Below are positions 1 through 8,741 of a stretch of DNA of 64,000 bases, one piece after another. Location of the stretch: positions 434,001 to 498,000 of the forward strand of contig NZ_JANFXK010000001.1 in assembly GCF_024459955.1 (NCBI RefSeq). Reading direction: 5' to 3'. Below the pieces are notes generated by a model that was not told the DNA's origin, searched no databases, and saw only the letters and a list, made by a program, of their open reading frames with translations. The stretch's first letter is position 1; each line of letters begins with the position of its first letter. A program made the position numbers and the translations under genes. The DNA comes from Anaerovorax odorimutans. Lineage in GTDB: Bacteria; Bacillota; Clostridia; Peptostreptococcales; Anaerovoracaceae.

Positions 1-475
1 GGAAGGCCATCGCATCGCCGGAAAGGATCTGACGAACCTCAAAGCTTCCGGTATAGATGTAGAATCCAATCGCTGTTAAAAGTACCATTGGCTCATAAGC
101 CAGCATCTGCAGCAGTTCTCTTTCCGCTCCCACCTGTGAGTAGGGTGAGTTGGATGAAAAGGCTGCCACGATGAGGAATACGCTTGCCAAAGTCAGTGTA
201 AAGATTACCAGCAGTAAATCTCCGCCTGCGAAGAAGAAACAGCCTGTAACCAGTACGAAGATAAAGAAGCAAGTTACATAGAAGTCCTGGACTTTATTAA
301 CTGTGATCGCTTCTTTTTCCCTCAGCTTAAATACGTCGTAGAACGGCTGAAGGACCGGAGGGCCGACTCTGCCCTGCATTCTTGCCGAAATGATACGGTC
401 GATACCCGCGAGGAATCCCCCAACGAGCGGCGCAAGAACAAGATATGCAACTACAAATATTATTATCTTAATCAT
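1..475 (-). CDS. echB: EchB-like hydrogenase membrane subunit (NuoH family), partial
   Basis: The start codon is at 473-475 and the frame runs off the left edge, leaving about 158 N-terminal residues. The translation holds the NuoH/EchB signature ARMQGRVGPPVLQPFYDVFK, followed by several hydrophobic segments. In this family the subunit is an integral membrane protein that links the hydrogenase module to the ion-pumping subunit. It begins one base after the stop of the echA-like gene, so the two are co-transcribed, and the A-then-B order matches ech operons. The hydrogenase large and small subunits should lie beyond the edge, so Ech is inferred from two subunits only; a related group 4 hydrogenase or Mrp-linked complex is possible. 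Confidence 0.85.
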   Translation of the reverse strand, partial: MIKIIIFVVAYLVLAPLVGGFLAGIDRIISARMQGRVGPPVLQPFYDVFKLREKEAITVNKVQDFYVTCFFIFVLVTGCFFFAGGDLLLVIFTLTLASVFLIVAAFSSNSPYSQVGAERELLQMLAYEPMVLLTAIGFYIYTGSFEVRQILSGDAMAF

Positions 476-476
476 T

Positions 477-2408
477 TTAAGCAGCACCTCCTGTCATGAT
501 TGCAACCAGCGAACCGATCATCAGGCCCAGTCCGATGATAATAACCGCTGAGGTTATTACGCATCCGATAACGTTCATCTTAATTTCGCCGAAATATTTT
601 TCCATGTGCCAGTTTCTCAGGGAAGCGGATACCGGTTTGTCCATGGAACCATGGAACTGCAGGTTGTCTCCCTCGTTAACACCCGACATATAGATTGGTA
701 CGATTTTCTTCTTGGTCTTTCCGAAGAAGAAAGCGACCAGAAGCAGAACAACCGCTACCATAACAACCATGATAATCATGTTGTCCGCTGATAATGCCAT
801 GGAAGAAAGTCCTCCGAACACGCCTTCCAGGTACGGAACGAGCGTAGTGCTGGAGATGAGCGGGAACGCCAGGCAGGCTACGATTGTCAGCACTACCAGT
901 GTGGCGTGAACAAACCACTCTTCTTTATGTACATTCTGTTGAATATTTTCTGTGCCAGCTACGATGGCCGATAATTTTCCCAGCCATTTTGTCCAGTAGA
1001 AGGCCGTTGCCGCACTTCCGAAGCAGATAATTCCCACCAGGATCAGATTTCCGGAATCTACGAAAGCTGTCATGGATGCCCATTTTGAGATCAGCATTCC
1101 GAAAGGCGCCAGGAACATGCCAGCGATACCGATCATCATGAATGCTGCCAAACGAGGCATTCTGCCGAATAATCCGTCCATGTCTTCGATGTTTCTGCTG
1201 CCGATGTTGTGCTCAGCAGTACCTACGCACAGGAACAGTAAGGACTTGGTAATCGCGTGGAATATGATCAGCATGATACCTGCCCATACCGCACCGGCTG
1301 TTCCGATGCCTCCGCAGGTTACGATCAGTCCCAGGTTCGCAATTGTGGAGTAAGCCAGAACTTTCTTGGCGTTGCTCTGCGAGATTGCCGCAAAGGATGC
1401 CATCAGGAACGTTACTCCGCCTACCGTCATGGTCATCAGTCCGGCAAAGTTGCCCATTCCCAGGCAAGGAGCCAGTTTGATAATCAGGAATACGCCAGCT
1501 TTAACCATTGTTGATGAATGGAGCAGCGCGGAAGTAGGTGTCGGTGCTACCATAGCGCCGAGCAACCAGCTGTTGAACGGCATCTGAGCCGCCTTGGTGA
1601 TTCCCGCGAAAGCCAGGAATGCCGCCGGGATCGCCATGATACCGGAGTACATCATTCCGTATGTAATCATCGTGCTCAGCTCTAAAGTCTGATAAACAAA
1701 TCCTAAAATGAGGATTGCCGTCGCGAAGCCCATACCGCCCAGAAGGTTCATGATCAGGGCGCGGAACGCATTGTTGGTCGCCTCTCCTGTCTTGGTGTAT
1801 CCGATGAGGAAGAAGGAACATAAGCTCGTGATCTCCCAGAAGAAGTACACCCAGGTCAGGTTGTTGGACATTACCAGTCCGAACATAGCCCCCAGGAAAA
1901 GGAACATAACGAAGAAGAACCAAGGTCTTCTGTCTTTCTCACCTGCATGGTGATGCTGGAAGTCTTTCATGTAGCCTAAAGCGTACACAGTGATTAAGCT
2001 TCCGATAATTCCAATGATGAGTACCATAATCACAGAAAGGCGATCGTAATACAGATTATGCGCCACTTCAATGTGATGTCCTTCAGTAAGTTCGAACCAT
2101 ACCATGACCGGAGTCTGGATGATTGCAAAAACTGATGCCAGGTATTTCTTGTGCTTGATGCCGGTGATGACAATATACACCGCCAGACATACTTCAATTA
2201 CCATTAGAACGTAATTGACGTTTTCGTTACTAAAATCGAAGTAACGATCACCGCCTTGGAAATACTGTACTGCGAGGTAGATGGAAGCGGCTGCGATAAC
2301 CAGTGCCGCCAGCTTAACGATCACACCTCTTGCTGCGTCAGCTTTAACTACTAAAAGAACAAAGGCCACAACTAATGGAAACAAGATTAGAAAAAATATA
2401 GTGCCCAT
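477..2408 (-). CDS. echA: EchA-like proton-conducting membrane subunit (NuoL family)
   Basis: A 643-residue polytopic membrane protein. The proton-translocating antiporter core is clear around residues 270-310, with KAAQMPFNSWLLGAM followed by APTPTSALLHSSTMVKAG, plus WVYFFWEITSL near residue 185. Length and the EchB homologue directly downstream fit EchA, the subunit thought to move protons or sodium ions during ferredoxin-linked hydrogen evolution. The start is set by a strong AGGAGG 5 bases upstream of ATG. Charged residues expected of the channel (the Lys of the KAAQMP loop, the Glu of FFWEIT) are present. A stand-alone NuoL or MbhH-type subunit is the alternative. Confidence 0.88.
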   Translation of the reverse strand: MGTIFFLILFPLVVAFVLLVVKADAARGVIVKLAALVIAAASIYLAVQYFQGGDRYFDFSNENVNYVLMVIEVCLAVYIVITGIKHKKYLASVFAIIQTPVMVWFELTEGHHIEVAHNLYYDRLSVIMVLIIGIIGSLITVYALGYMKDFQHHHAGEKDRRPWFFFVMFLFLGAMFGLVMSNNLTWVYFFWEITSLCSFFLIGYTKTGEATNNAFRALIMNLLGGMGFATAILILGFVYQTLELSTMITYGMMYSGIMAIPAAFLAFAGITKAAQMPFNSWLLGAMVAPTPTSALLHSSTMVKAGVFLIIKLAPCLGMGNFAGLMTMTVGGVTFLMASFAAISQSNAKKVLAYSTIANLGLIVTCGGIGTAGAVWAGIMLIIFHAITKSLLFLCVGTAEHNIGSRNIEDMDGLFGRMPRLAAFMMIGIAGMFLAPFGMLISKWASMTAFVDSGNLILVGIICFGSAATAFYWTKWLGKLSAIVAGTENIQQNVHKEEWFVHATLVVLTIVACLAFPLISSTTLVPYLEGVFGGLSSMALSADNMIIMVVMVAVVLLLVAFFFGKTKKKIVPIYMSGVNEGDNLQFHGSMDKPVSASLRNWHMEKYFGEIKMNVIGCVITSAVIIIGLGLMIGSLVAIMTGGAA

Positions 2409-2459
2409 TTTATCCTCCTAATAAATAAAACTTTTATGAGTGCCAATTTCTCACACCTC

Positions 2460-2488
2460 ATTATACCTATATATATATTTAATAACAA
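2460..2488 (-). promoter_or_regulatory. sigma-A promoter of the ech operon
   Basis: On the minus strand TTGTTA (2483-2488) is followed by 17 bases and TATAAT (2460-2465), about 50 bases upstream of the echA start. The rest of the 400-base gap (2489-2756) is A+T-rich and I see no gene or clear structure in it. Confidence 0.75.
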
Positions 2489-2756
2489 GCGGTTCAATTA
2501 TATTTTCAATGTTCTGAAAACTTCGGTCTAACGGCTGTAATCGTTGAATTTCATGGGTTTGTAATTTTTGCGCAAAAAAGTCTCAAAAAAAAGACAATTT
2601 TTTGACGGACTATGAAAGAAATTACCTTGGATTCTGTATACATTCTCACTTTAAAGATTCCCTAAAGATTGCCTTTTTATGATATCTTCACCAGCTAAAT
2701 AAGACGTTCCAATATCCGGGAGTCTCTTTTTTGAGATTGCGCCCCAAAAACGAAAA

Positions 2757-2787
2757 GAGCGCCCGTAGCTAATCAGCCCGGGCGCTC
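2757..2787 (-). terminator. Rho-independent terminator of the APC permease gene
   Basis: Perfect 9-bp arms GAGCGCCCG (2757-2765) and CGGGCGCTC (2779-2787). On the minus strand they are followed by TTTTCGTTTTT. It lies 21 bases after the stop of the 2809-4503 gene. Confidence 0.9.
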
Positions 2788-2808
2788 CTGATAATTAAAT
2801 CACAAGTT

Positions 2809-4503
2809 TTAGTTTTCTTTCTGTGGTTCGACCTTCTTGGAAAGGATGAAGAATACGATGCACGCCACTGCGCAAACCGCTGTCAGAATACCCAGTCCAA
2901 CCTGAATCGTTCCAACGATCGCATTTACATCCGCGCCTTCCAGGACACCGTCAAAGTAGTCGCCGGACTCCCAGGCATCCTCCGTACCCCAGCCTTCATA
3001 CCAAGGCTCGAACAGCAGAGCAATACCGTTCATAATACTCATAACCAGGAACAGGAAGGCTATCTTCCTTGTATCCCCTACGGCAAGGCCCGTCTTCTCG
3101 TTCTTCGGGTAACGTTCCGGATCTTTCCTGGTAAGACCACCATATCTTCTTCTCCAGATGAAGTACAGGATCGGACCCGTTATAATACCGATCATTCCGC
3201 CCAAATAGTAATCTGAGCCGTTAACAAAGTTGGCAAATATCGCCACACAGATTGGAACTATGCAGATCAGGGCCAGCAGACCGTTGCCTCCCGGAATCCG
3301 GAACACATATTCTTCTTTTGGAATTCTTCTTCTGAGAACCATCGCCGAAATGTATACCAGTATATAAGAAGCCATCAACAGCGCTACATCCAGAATAATG
3401 ATAAACCCGAACGGGAACATACAGAAGATCAGGTTGAAAATTCCTACGGACAGCACTGCCACATAGGGAACACCATACTTCTTGTCGCATTTTACCATTA
3501 CCGGAGGAGCGAGATAGTCGTCGGCCAGCGCAAAGAACCCTCTCGAACCCGATGCGATATAAGTATTATAGATTGAACATTGGGCCAATATGGCAACAAT
3601 CGCAAAGATGACACCGAACACAGGACCCCAGAAGTGAGCAACAACCTCCGCATATCCTACGGCATCGCCTTCCGTTCCCCAATTTTCCCAGTTTCCCAGA
3701 GAACCGAGACCTGCCGTGGTCGGCAGAATATATACGGCCATGATCAGCGGAATGGTTATCAGCGTACCTTTCGGAATAACCTGAGGATTGGAAACCTCTC
3801 CCGCTATGGTTGACATCGACTCATACCCGGAGTACATCCACATACCGATGGAAATACCTCCTGCTATATAGAAGAACCAGTCGCCGAGACCTTCGGCCGG
3901 CTCTGCTGTCATCTGGAAGGAAATTGTAGACGCTGTCTCCGCGTCGCCTCCCCAGTTGATGAATCCGCATATCGCAACTACACCAAAGGCTACCATTACT
4001 AAAATAGATAAGATCGTGCTCGCAATACCTACATCTTTTACGCCTCTGATATTGATCAGCGTAAAGATCAGAATCATACCGAATTTAAGCGCGAATTCCG
4101 TTGTCCAAGTCATATCCCAAACGGTCGCGGCATATCCTCCGGCCAAGATTACATATGATGTATTATCTATGTAGATGGAAATCGTTCTCCACCAGCCTGC
4201 CTGGAAACCCCAGAATTCACCGAGAGCCTCCTGGACCCACTTGTAGTAGCCGCCTTCCTGCGGTCTCACGGAACCCAGTTCCGATGCAACCAGGCCGAAA
4301 GGCAGTCCCCATACGAACGGCAGGACGCATAGCATAACTATGGTCAGACCAGGGCCGCACTCCGGAATCATTTCCTCGATTCCGTAACATCCGGCAGCAA
4401 CAAGACAGAAAATCATGAACACCACGGTGGATACTTTAATGTCATGCTTTTTCAGCCCATGTTCGCCAACATCCATGGCTGCAGTGCTTTTTTGTTCACT
4501 CAT
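2809..4503 (-). CDS. APC-superfamily amino acid/polyamine permease
   Basis: A 564-residue membrane protein with about 12-14 hydrophobic segments. The N-terminal half has the APC pattern, with GYGIEEMIPECGP in TM1 and QEGGYYKWVQEALGEFWGFQ after TM2, and it most resembles the polyamine/amino-acid permease branch. It imports or exchanges amino acids or amines across the cell membrane; the substrate cannot be read from sequence. It has its own promoter and terminator, so it is monocistronic. The ATG follows GAGGAGGT by 7 bases. It is clearly a different subfamily from the two permeases upstream. Confidence 0.85.
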   Translation of the reverse strand: MSEQKSTAAMDVGEHGLKKHDIKVSTVVFMIFCLVAAGCYGIEEMIPECGPGLTIVMLCVLPFVWGLPFGLVASELGSVRPQEGGYYKWVQEALGEFWGFQAGWWRTISIYIDNTSYVILAGGYAATVWDMTWTTEFALKFGMILIFTLINIRGVKDVGIASTILSILVMVAFGVVAICGFINWGGDAETASTISFQMTAEPAEGLGDWFFYIAGGISIGMWMYSGYESMSTIAGEVSNPQVIPKGTLITIPLIMAVYILPTTAGLGSLGNWENWGTEGDAVGYAEVVAHFWGPVFGVIFAIVAILAQCSIYNTYIASGSRGFFALADDYLAPPVMVKCDKKYGVPYVAVLSVGIFNLIFCMFPFGFIIILDVALLMASYILVYISAMVLRRRIPKEEYVFRIPGGNGLLALICIVPICVAIFANFVNGSDYYLGGMIGIITGPILYFIWRRRYGGLTRKDPERYPKNEKTGLAVGDTRKIAFLFLVMSIMNGIALLFEPWYEGWGTEDAWESGDYFDGVLEGADVNAIVGTIQVGLGILTAVCAVACIVFFILSKKVEPQKEN

Positions 4504-4550
4504 GTCTTTACCTCCTCAAAACATAATAATATAGAATTAGTACAGAATCC

Positions 4551-4578
4551 ATTATACACGTTTTGTTTGAATTATCAA
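4551..4578 (-). promoter_or_regulatory. sigma-A promoter of the APC permease gene
   Basis: TTGATA (4573-4578), 16-base spacer and TATAAT (4551-4556) on the minus strand, about 48 bases before the ATG at 4503. Confidence 0.8.
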
Positions 4579-4592
4579 TAAATTGAAACAAA

Positions 4593-4625
4593 TTAAAAGA
4601 GAACAGCAAAACCGTTCTCTTTTAA
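4593..4625 (-). terminator. Terminator of the first paralogous permease
   Basis: A perfect 12-bp inverted repeat (TTAAAAGAGAAC / GTTCTCTTTTAA) with a 9-base loop. The arm itself supplies the U-rich tail. It lies 55 bases after the stop at 4681 and just upstream of the next promoter. Confidence 0.8.
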
Positions 4626-4680
4626 TATCAAATTTGTTATATTTTTTCTCAAATCTTACTCCCTTGTAAATAGTTTCCAC

Positions 4681-6225
4681 CTATTTTGTAAGATCCGGGA
4701 AGGTTTCGTCGAAGGTCTTTTCGCCTGCGGCAAGAGAATTGACGGTTCTGGTCTTGCCCATGGCTTTGGTAATCTTCTGTACGATCATCGGAATAACTAC
4801 AGCCGCACACGCTACCGCAAATACGATCGGGCCGCCGCCGGTGATCTCCGGATCGGCAAAGGCCATCAGCAGCAGGCAGCAAAGCTGCGCGATCATCGCA
4901 AACCACGGAACCCACGACTGTCCCTTGCTGACTCTCGCTCTCAGACAGGTATCCGGCTCATAACCTCTCTTTTTAAGTCTGACTCTGAACCGCTTCTGGG
5001 AAGCGATAATTCCTACCCACGCAAGGGTTCCTGTGAAACCCGACATGGACAGCAGATTGGTGTACAGATTAGATAAGAATCCGGTCAGCTCGGAAACCAG
5101 ACCGATAATCAGCACGATCCACATAAACAGTAAAGTGAAGAGTACCGCGTTCTTCGGGTTGGCGCTCTTGTTCAGCTTGCCCAGGAACTTCGGAGCCAGC
5201 CCTTCAACCGAAAGACCATACATACATCTAACTGTGCCATAGAATCCAGTGTTGGCGCAGCTGAATGCCGCTACCAATACGACCGCGCTCATAATGAAGC
5301 CAAAGGGCCCCATGCCGTAAGCATGCATGATGTCCGCAAAGATCGGAGTTTCATCGGTTCCCAGATCAGTCGGATAAACCAGGATTACCAGCAGAATCGG
5401 CACCAGGTAAAGGCCGACGATACGGTATGTAACGCTCTTGCAGGCTCTCGGTACGGATTTGTCCGGATCCTGGGATTCAGCAGCCGCAAGACCGACGATT
5501 TCCGTTCCCTGGAAGGTAACCAGTACAACAACCATGCAGGTCAGTACGATCGCAAAGCCGTTGGGGAACAGGTCTGCCATAAATTCTGCATCGCCGAAGT
5601 TTACGCCCATGCCCTTGAATCCGTCTTCCACAGCACCCTGAACAACTCCCTGCGGATTTCCCCACAGGCCTACCCAGATACCGAAGGCCAGGAGGGCGAA
5701 TAGAATAATTACAATAACTTTGGTGATCGCAAGACCAGACTCGATCTTCGCGAAGATATCAACCGCGCAGAGATTGATAATGGTCAATGCGGCCAAAGCC
5801 CCCAGCGCAAAAGCAACATAAGCGACAGCGCTCTTATTGCCGGTCAGGCTCTGCAGCACATAGGACACCGCGATGGCTTCCGACGGTACATAGCATACCC
5901 AGTTGAACCAGAAAGACCAGCCCATGCCCACTGACATGGTTTCACCCAAAAATTCGTTGGTGTACGCTACAAAGGAACCGCTTCGCGGTAAATTAACCAA
6001 TAACTCCGCATAAGAAATCATAAGACCATAAACAATAAGACCAACTACCGCGAAGGCGATGAATACCGCAGGCCCCATAGCCTGGATACACCAGCCGACA
6101 CCAAGGAAATAACAGGAACCGATAACGCCGCCGAGACCGATGAACGCTACCTGCCAGCCCTTAATCCCTCTTTTCAGTTCTTGAGGTTCTTCTGCTGTCT
6201 GTACAGCTCTTTTCTCTTCTGACAT
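4681..6225 (-). CDS. APC-family amino acid permease, paralogue A
   Basis: A 514-residue, 12-TM amino acid permease of the LysP/GABA-permease (AAT) type. N-terminal LKRGIKGWQVAFIGLGGVIG is the TM1 substrate/ion-binding unwinding motif (GxGxxIG type), followed by a PRSGSFVAYTNEFLG segment typical of AAT transporters. It is highly similar along its whole length to the protein encoded at 6556-8061, including the C-terminal EKTFDETFPDLTK, so the pair is a tandem duplication. Compared with paralogue B it carries small insertions around residues 195-205. Start chosen from GAAGGAGG 6 bases upstream. The substrate is unknown; the conserved leader suggests both copies share one regulatory input. Confidence 0.87.
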   Translation of the reverse strand: MSEEKRAVQTAEEPQELKRGIKGWQVAFIGLGGVIGSCYFLGVGWCIQAMGPAVFIAFAVVGLIVYGLMISYAELLVNLPRSGSFVAYTNEFLGETMSVGMGWSFWFNWVCYVPSEAIAVSYVLQSLTGNKSAVAYVAFALGALAALTIINLCAVDIFAKIESGLAITKVIVIILFALLAFGIWVGLWGNPQGVVQGAVEDGFKGMGVNFGDAEFMADLFPNGFAIVLTCMVVVLVTFQGTEIVGLAAAESQDPDKSVPRACKSVTYRIVGLYLVPILLVILVYPTDLGTDETPIFADIMHAYGMGPFGFIMSAVVLVAAFSCANTGFYGTVRCMYGLSVEGLAPKFLGKLNKSANPKNAVLFTLLFMWIVLIIGLVSELTGFLSNLYTNLLSMSGFTGTLAWVGIIASQKRFRVRLKKRGYEPDTCLRARVSKGQSWVPWFAMIAQLCCLLLMAFADPEITGGGPIVFAVACAAVVIPMIVQKITKAMGKTRTVNSLAAGEKTFDETFPDLTK

Positions 6226-6266
6226 ATTTGCCTCCTTCTCACATATTAAAGAATATGATTAGATTT

Positions 6267-6335
6267 GTCCTCAACTGGCTGTTCCTCCTCTTCTCCAAGG
6301 GTAAAGCCGAGTTGGAGTTGTCAGTATTTTAGGAC
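6267..6335 (-). promoter_or_regulatory. Structured 5' leader of permease A (candidate regulatory RNA)
   Basis: On the minus-strand RNA an outer helix GTCCT/AGGAC (6331-6335 with 6267-6271) closes a longer inner helix: plus-strand CAACTGGCT (6272-6280) faces AGCC-G-AGTTG (6305-6314), with one bulged base. The inner loop carries TTTACCCTTGG, which is identical in the leader of paralogue B. No known riboswitch class was recognised. See the matching entry at 8107-8179. Confidence 0.5.
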
Positions 6336-6341
6336 TTTTCT

Positions 6342-6370
6342 ATTTTTTCATACTTATCAGTCATTGTCAA
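6342..6370 (-). promoter_or_regulatory. Promoter of permease A
   Basis: TTGACA (6365-6370), 17 bases, then AAAAAT (6342-6347), preceded by a TG that could act as an extended -10. The same elements at the same spacing precede paralogue B. Confidence 0.6.
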
Positions 6371-6480
6371 CGATTCTGAGAAATTTCTCAATTCTGAATT
6401 TTAGCCTTCTTATTGTTGAGATATTGCAGACAAAAGTTTCCCCATCAAAAGAGCTTTTCCTCCTTTTTTCTCCACAAAAA

Positions 6481-6511
6481 GACCGGCTCGCTCTTTTTGA
6501 ACGAACCGGCC
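6481..6511. terminator. Bidirectional-looking terminator after permease B
   Basis: The 10-bp arms at 6481-6490 and 6502-6511 pair fully on the minus strand if two G-U pairs are allowed. T-runs flank the hairpin on both sides. It ends the 6556-8061 gene. Confidence 0.8.
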
Positions 6512-6555
6512 TTTTTTTCTATTTCCCTTGGATTAGTTTGTATGCGATTGTAAAT

Positions 6556-8061
6556 TTACTTTGTAAGATCCGGGAAAGTTTCATCAAATGTTTTCTCTCC
6601 GTTGCCCAGTGCGTTGATATCGCGAACGTGTCCTGTTTTCTTAGCGATAACACGAACGATCATCGGAACGACTACAGCCGAACATGCCAAAATGAAGATT
6701 GGCAGCTGTCCTTCGCCGAAGGCCAGCATTACCAGGCAGATGAACTGTGCGATCATCGCGAACCACGGAATCCATGACTGAGACTTTTTCACTTTTGCTC
6801 TCAGGCAGGTTTCAGGATCATAGCCTCTCTTCTTGAGACGTCTTCTAAAGAGAATCTGCGATGCGATGATTCCGATCCAAGCCAGAGTTCCGGTGAAGCC
6901 GGACATGGAAAGCAGACTTCCATACAGACTTTCCAGCGCGCCTGTGATCTGGGAAACCAGACCAATAATTAGCACGATCCACATGAACGCCAGTGTAAAG
7001 AGTACAGAATTCTTTGGATTTGCGCTCTTATTCAGCTTGCCCAGGAATTTCGGAGCAAGGCCTTCGATGGAAAGACCGAACATGCAGCGAACTGTTCCGT
7101 AGAAACCAGTATTGGCACAGCTGAAAGCAGCTACCAGTACGACCGCACTCATGATCAGAGCAAATCCGTTAAGGTTATACATTTTCAGAACATCCGAGAA
7201 AATCGGTGTAGCGTCCGTACCCAGGCTCCATGGGAATACCAGTACTACCAGCAGAATCGGTACCATGTAGAGTCCAACGATACGATATGTAACGCTCTTG
7301 CAGGCCTTCGGAAGGGATTCGTCCGGATTTTCTGCTTCTGCGGCAGTAAGTCCAACGATTTCCGTTCCCTGGAAAGTAACCAGTACAACAACCATGGATG
7401 TAAGTACAATTCCAGCGCCTTTCGGGAAGAGCTGTGACATGAAGCTTACATCTGCGTCTCCGAAGTTCACGGTCGCTCCCAGGAATCCTTCGCTGCCCCA
7501 CAGGCCAACCCAGATTCCAAAGGCCAAAACGATAAATAAGATAATTACACAGACTTTTGTGATAGCAAGTCCTGACTCGATCTTTGCGAAGATATCAACC
7601 GCGCAAAGATTGATGATGGTCAATGCTGCCAGGGCGCCTACTGCGAACGCTACATAGGAAACGCTGCTCTTGGATCCTGTCAGATCCTGCAGAACCGTAG
7701 CAACCGCAATGGCCTCCGACGGTACATAGCACACCCAGTTAAACCAGAATGCCCAACCCATACCTGTCGATATGGTGTCGCCCAAAAATTCGTTGGTATA
7801 GGCTACAAACGAACCTTTTCGCGGAAGGTTGACCAATAATTCAGCATAAGCAATCATAAGTCCGTATACAATAAGTCCAACCACCGCAAATGCGACGAAT
7901 ACCGCGGGTCCCATATCTCCTATACAAAGACCCAGCCCCAGGAAGTAACAGGAACCGATTACACCACCCAGCCCGATGAATGCAACCTGCCAGCCCTTAA
8001 TACCACGTTTAAGTTCCTGGCTTTCACCCTGTTGTTCAACAACATTTTTTTCTTCTGACAT
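6556..8061 (-). CDS. APC-family amino acid permease, paralogue B
   Basis: A 501-residue amino acid permease of the same AAT subfamily as the gene at 4681-6225 and alike nearly end to end (same GIKGWQVAFIGLGGVIGSCY start, same CAVDIFAKIESGLAITK loop, same C-terminus). A longer reading from 8139 exists. The ATG at 8059-8061 is preferred because GAAGGAGG lies just upstream, because the N-terminus then matches the paralogue (MSEEK), and because the extra 26 codons fall in the leader. Own promoter and terminator, so it is a single-gene unit. Substrate unknown. Confidence 0.87.
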   Translation of the reverse strand: MSEEKNVVEQQGESQELKRGIKGWQVAFIGLGGVIGSCYFLGLGLCIGDMGPAVFVAFAVVGLIVYGLMIAYAELLVNLPRKGSFVAYTNEFLGDTISTGMGWAFWFNWVCYVPSEAIAVATVLQDLTGSKSSVSYVAFAVGALAALTIINLCAVDIFAKIESGLAITKVCVIILFIVLAFGIWVGLWGSEGFLGATVNFGDADVSFMSQLFPKGAGIVLTSMVVVLVTFQGTEIVGLTAAEAENPDESLPKACKSVTYRIVGLYMVPILLVVLVFPWSLGTDATPIFSDVLKMYNLNGFALIMSAVVLVAAFSCANTGFYGTVRCMFGLSIEGLAPKFLGKLNKSANPKNSVLFTLAFMWIVLIIGLVSQITGALESLYGSLLSMSGFTGTLAWIGIIASQILFRRRLKKRGYDPETCLRAKVKKSQSWIPWFAMIAQFICLVMLAFGEGQLPIFILACSAVVVPMIVRVIAKKTGHVRDINALGNGEKTFDETFPDLTK

Positions 8062-8106
8062 TTTTGCCTCCTTCTCACATATACAATATATGAATATGAT
8101 TAGATT

Positions 8107-8179
8107 GTCCATTTTTCCCAGCAGGCCCTGCCTTTCCAAGGGTAAAAGGCAATTCGAAATTTTCAGTTACTTAATGGAC
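8107..8179 (-). promoter_or_regulatory. Structured 5' leader of permease B (candidate regulatory RNA)
   Basis: The outer helix is GTCCATT/AATGGAC (8107-8113 with 8173-8179). The inner hairpin is GCCTTT/AAAGGC (8130-8135 with 8145-8150), with the 9-base loop TACCCTTGG on the minus strand. Compared with leader A the outer helix differs in sequence beyond GTCC/GGAC but still pairs, while the loop TTTACCCTTGG and the stretch before the ribosome binding site are kept. Confidence 0.5.
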
Positions 8180-8185
8180 TGCTCT

Positions 8186-8214
8186 ATTTTTTCATATTCG
8201 TGCTAAAATGTCAA
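8186..8214 (-). promoter_or_regulatory. Promoter of permease B
   Basis: TTGACA (8209-8214), 17 bases, AAAAAT (8186-8191), with TG one base before the -10. Identical architecture to the promoter of permease A. The 170 bases between this and bofA (8215-8353) hold no gene I can support. Confidence 0.6.
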
Positions 8215-8353
8215 TATTTATGAGAATTTTCTCGAAATTGATTTTTTCTTGTATCATTTTCGAGAAAAAAATGCCCCTTTTTTTGAATTTTCCGATTTGG
8301 CTGGCACTTATATCAATAAAGCCGCTACCAATTTTGTTTATATTTATGCAACA

Positions 8354-8623
8354 TTATAAATTAAAAAACAACAGCAGCCCAATGGCTCCCGGAACGCCAA
8401 GAATCCCTATGATTACAGCGCTTAGAGGATTCAACGGCACGAAAAGGCCCCACTTCCCTCCCAAAATATTTATTAAAATTATAAGCACAGCCCCTATCAT
8501 ACTGCTGATGAGCATTCTTCCTGCCCATTTGAGGGGCACGATCAGCAGTTTCCCCAATATGTAAATCAAAAAAAGCCCCGCTGCATAGGCCACAAAGATG
8601 CCGGCTTCCAATCCAAAGCTCAT
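8354..8623 (-). CDS. bofA: BofA-family pro-sigma-K processing regulator
   Basis: An 89-residue protein with three hydrophobic segments and the BofA-type C-terminus NPLSAVIIGILGVPGAIGLL. In Bacillus, BofA holds the SpoIVFB protease inactive in the forespore membrane until sigma-K is needed. Its position next to recR-ybaB-dnaX is the common neighbourhood in spore formers. Start supported by AAGGAGGG 6 bases upstream. It indicates a sporulating lineage, although the family also occurs in relatives not known to form spores. Confidence 0.88.
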   Translation of the reverse strand: MSFGLEAGIFVAYAAGLFLIYILGKLLIVPLKWAGRMLISSMIGAVLIILINILGGKWGLFVPLNPLSAVIIGILGVPGAIGLLLFFNL

Positions 8624-8689
8624 AATACCCTCCTTAACCTTTGTCTACTGTTTCTTATGTAACAGGCTATGCGAAAAGCATTAAAAAAA

Positions 8690-8711
8690 GACCCGTTCTC
8701 AGCAACGGGTC
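8690..8711 (-). terminator. Terminator after recR
   Basis: An 8-bp perfect stem GACCCGTT/AACGGGTC with a 6-base loop, followed on the minus strand by seven T. It separates the dnaX-ybaB-recR unit from bofA. Confidence 0.9.
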
Positions 8712-8741
8712 CAATGATCTTTCTTGTTTTCAGATAATTCC

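Noticed and set aside
8062-8139. N-terminal extension of permease B to 8139
   Set aside because: It lies in the structured leader; the internal ATG has a strong ribosome binding site and matches the paralogue's N-terminus.
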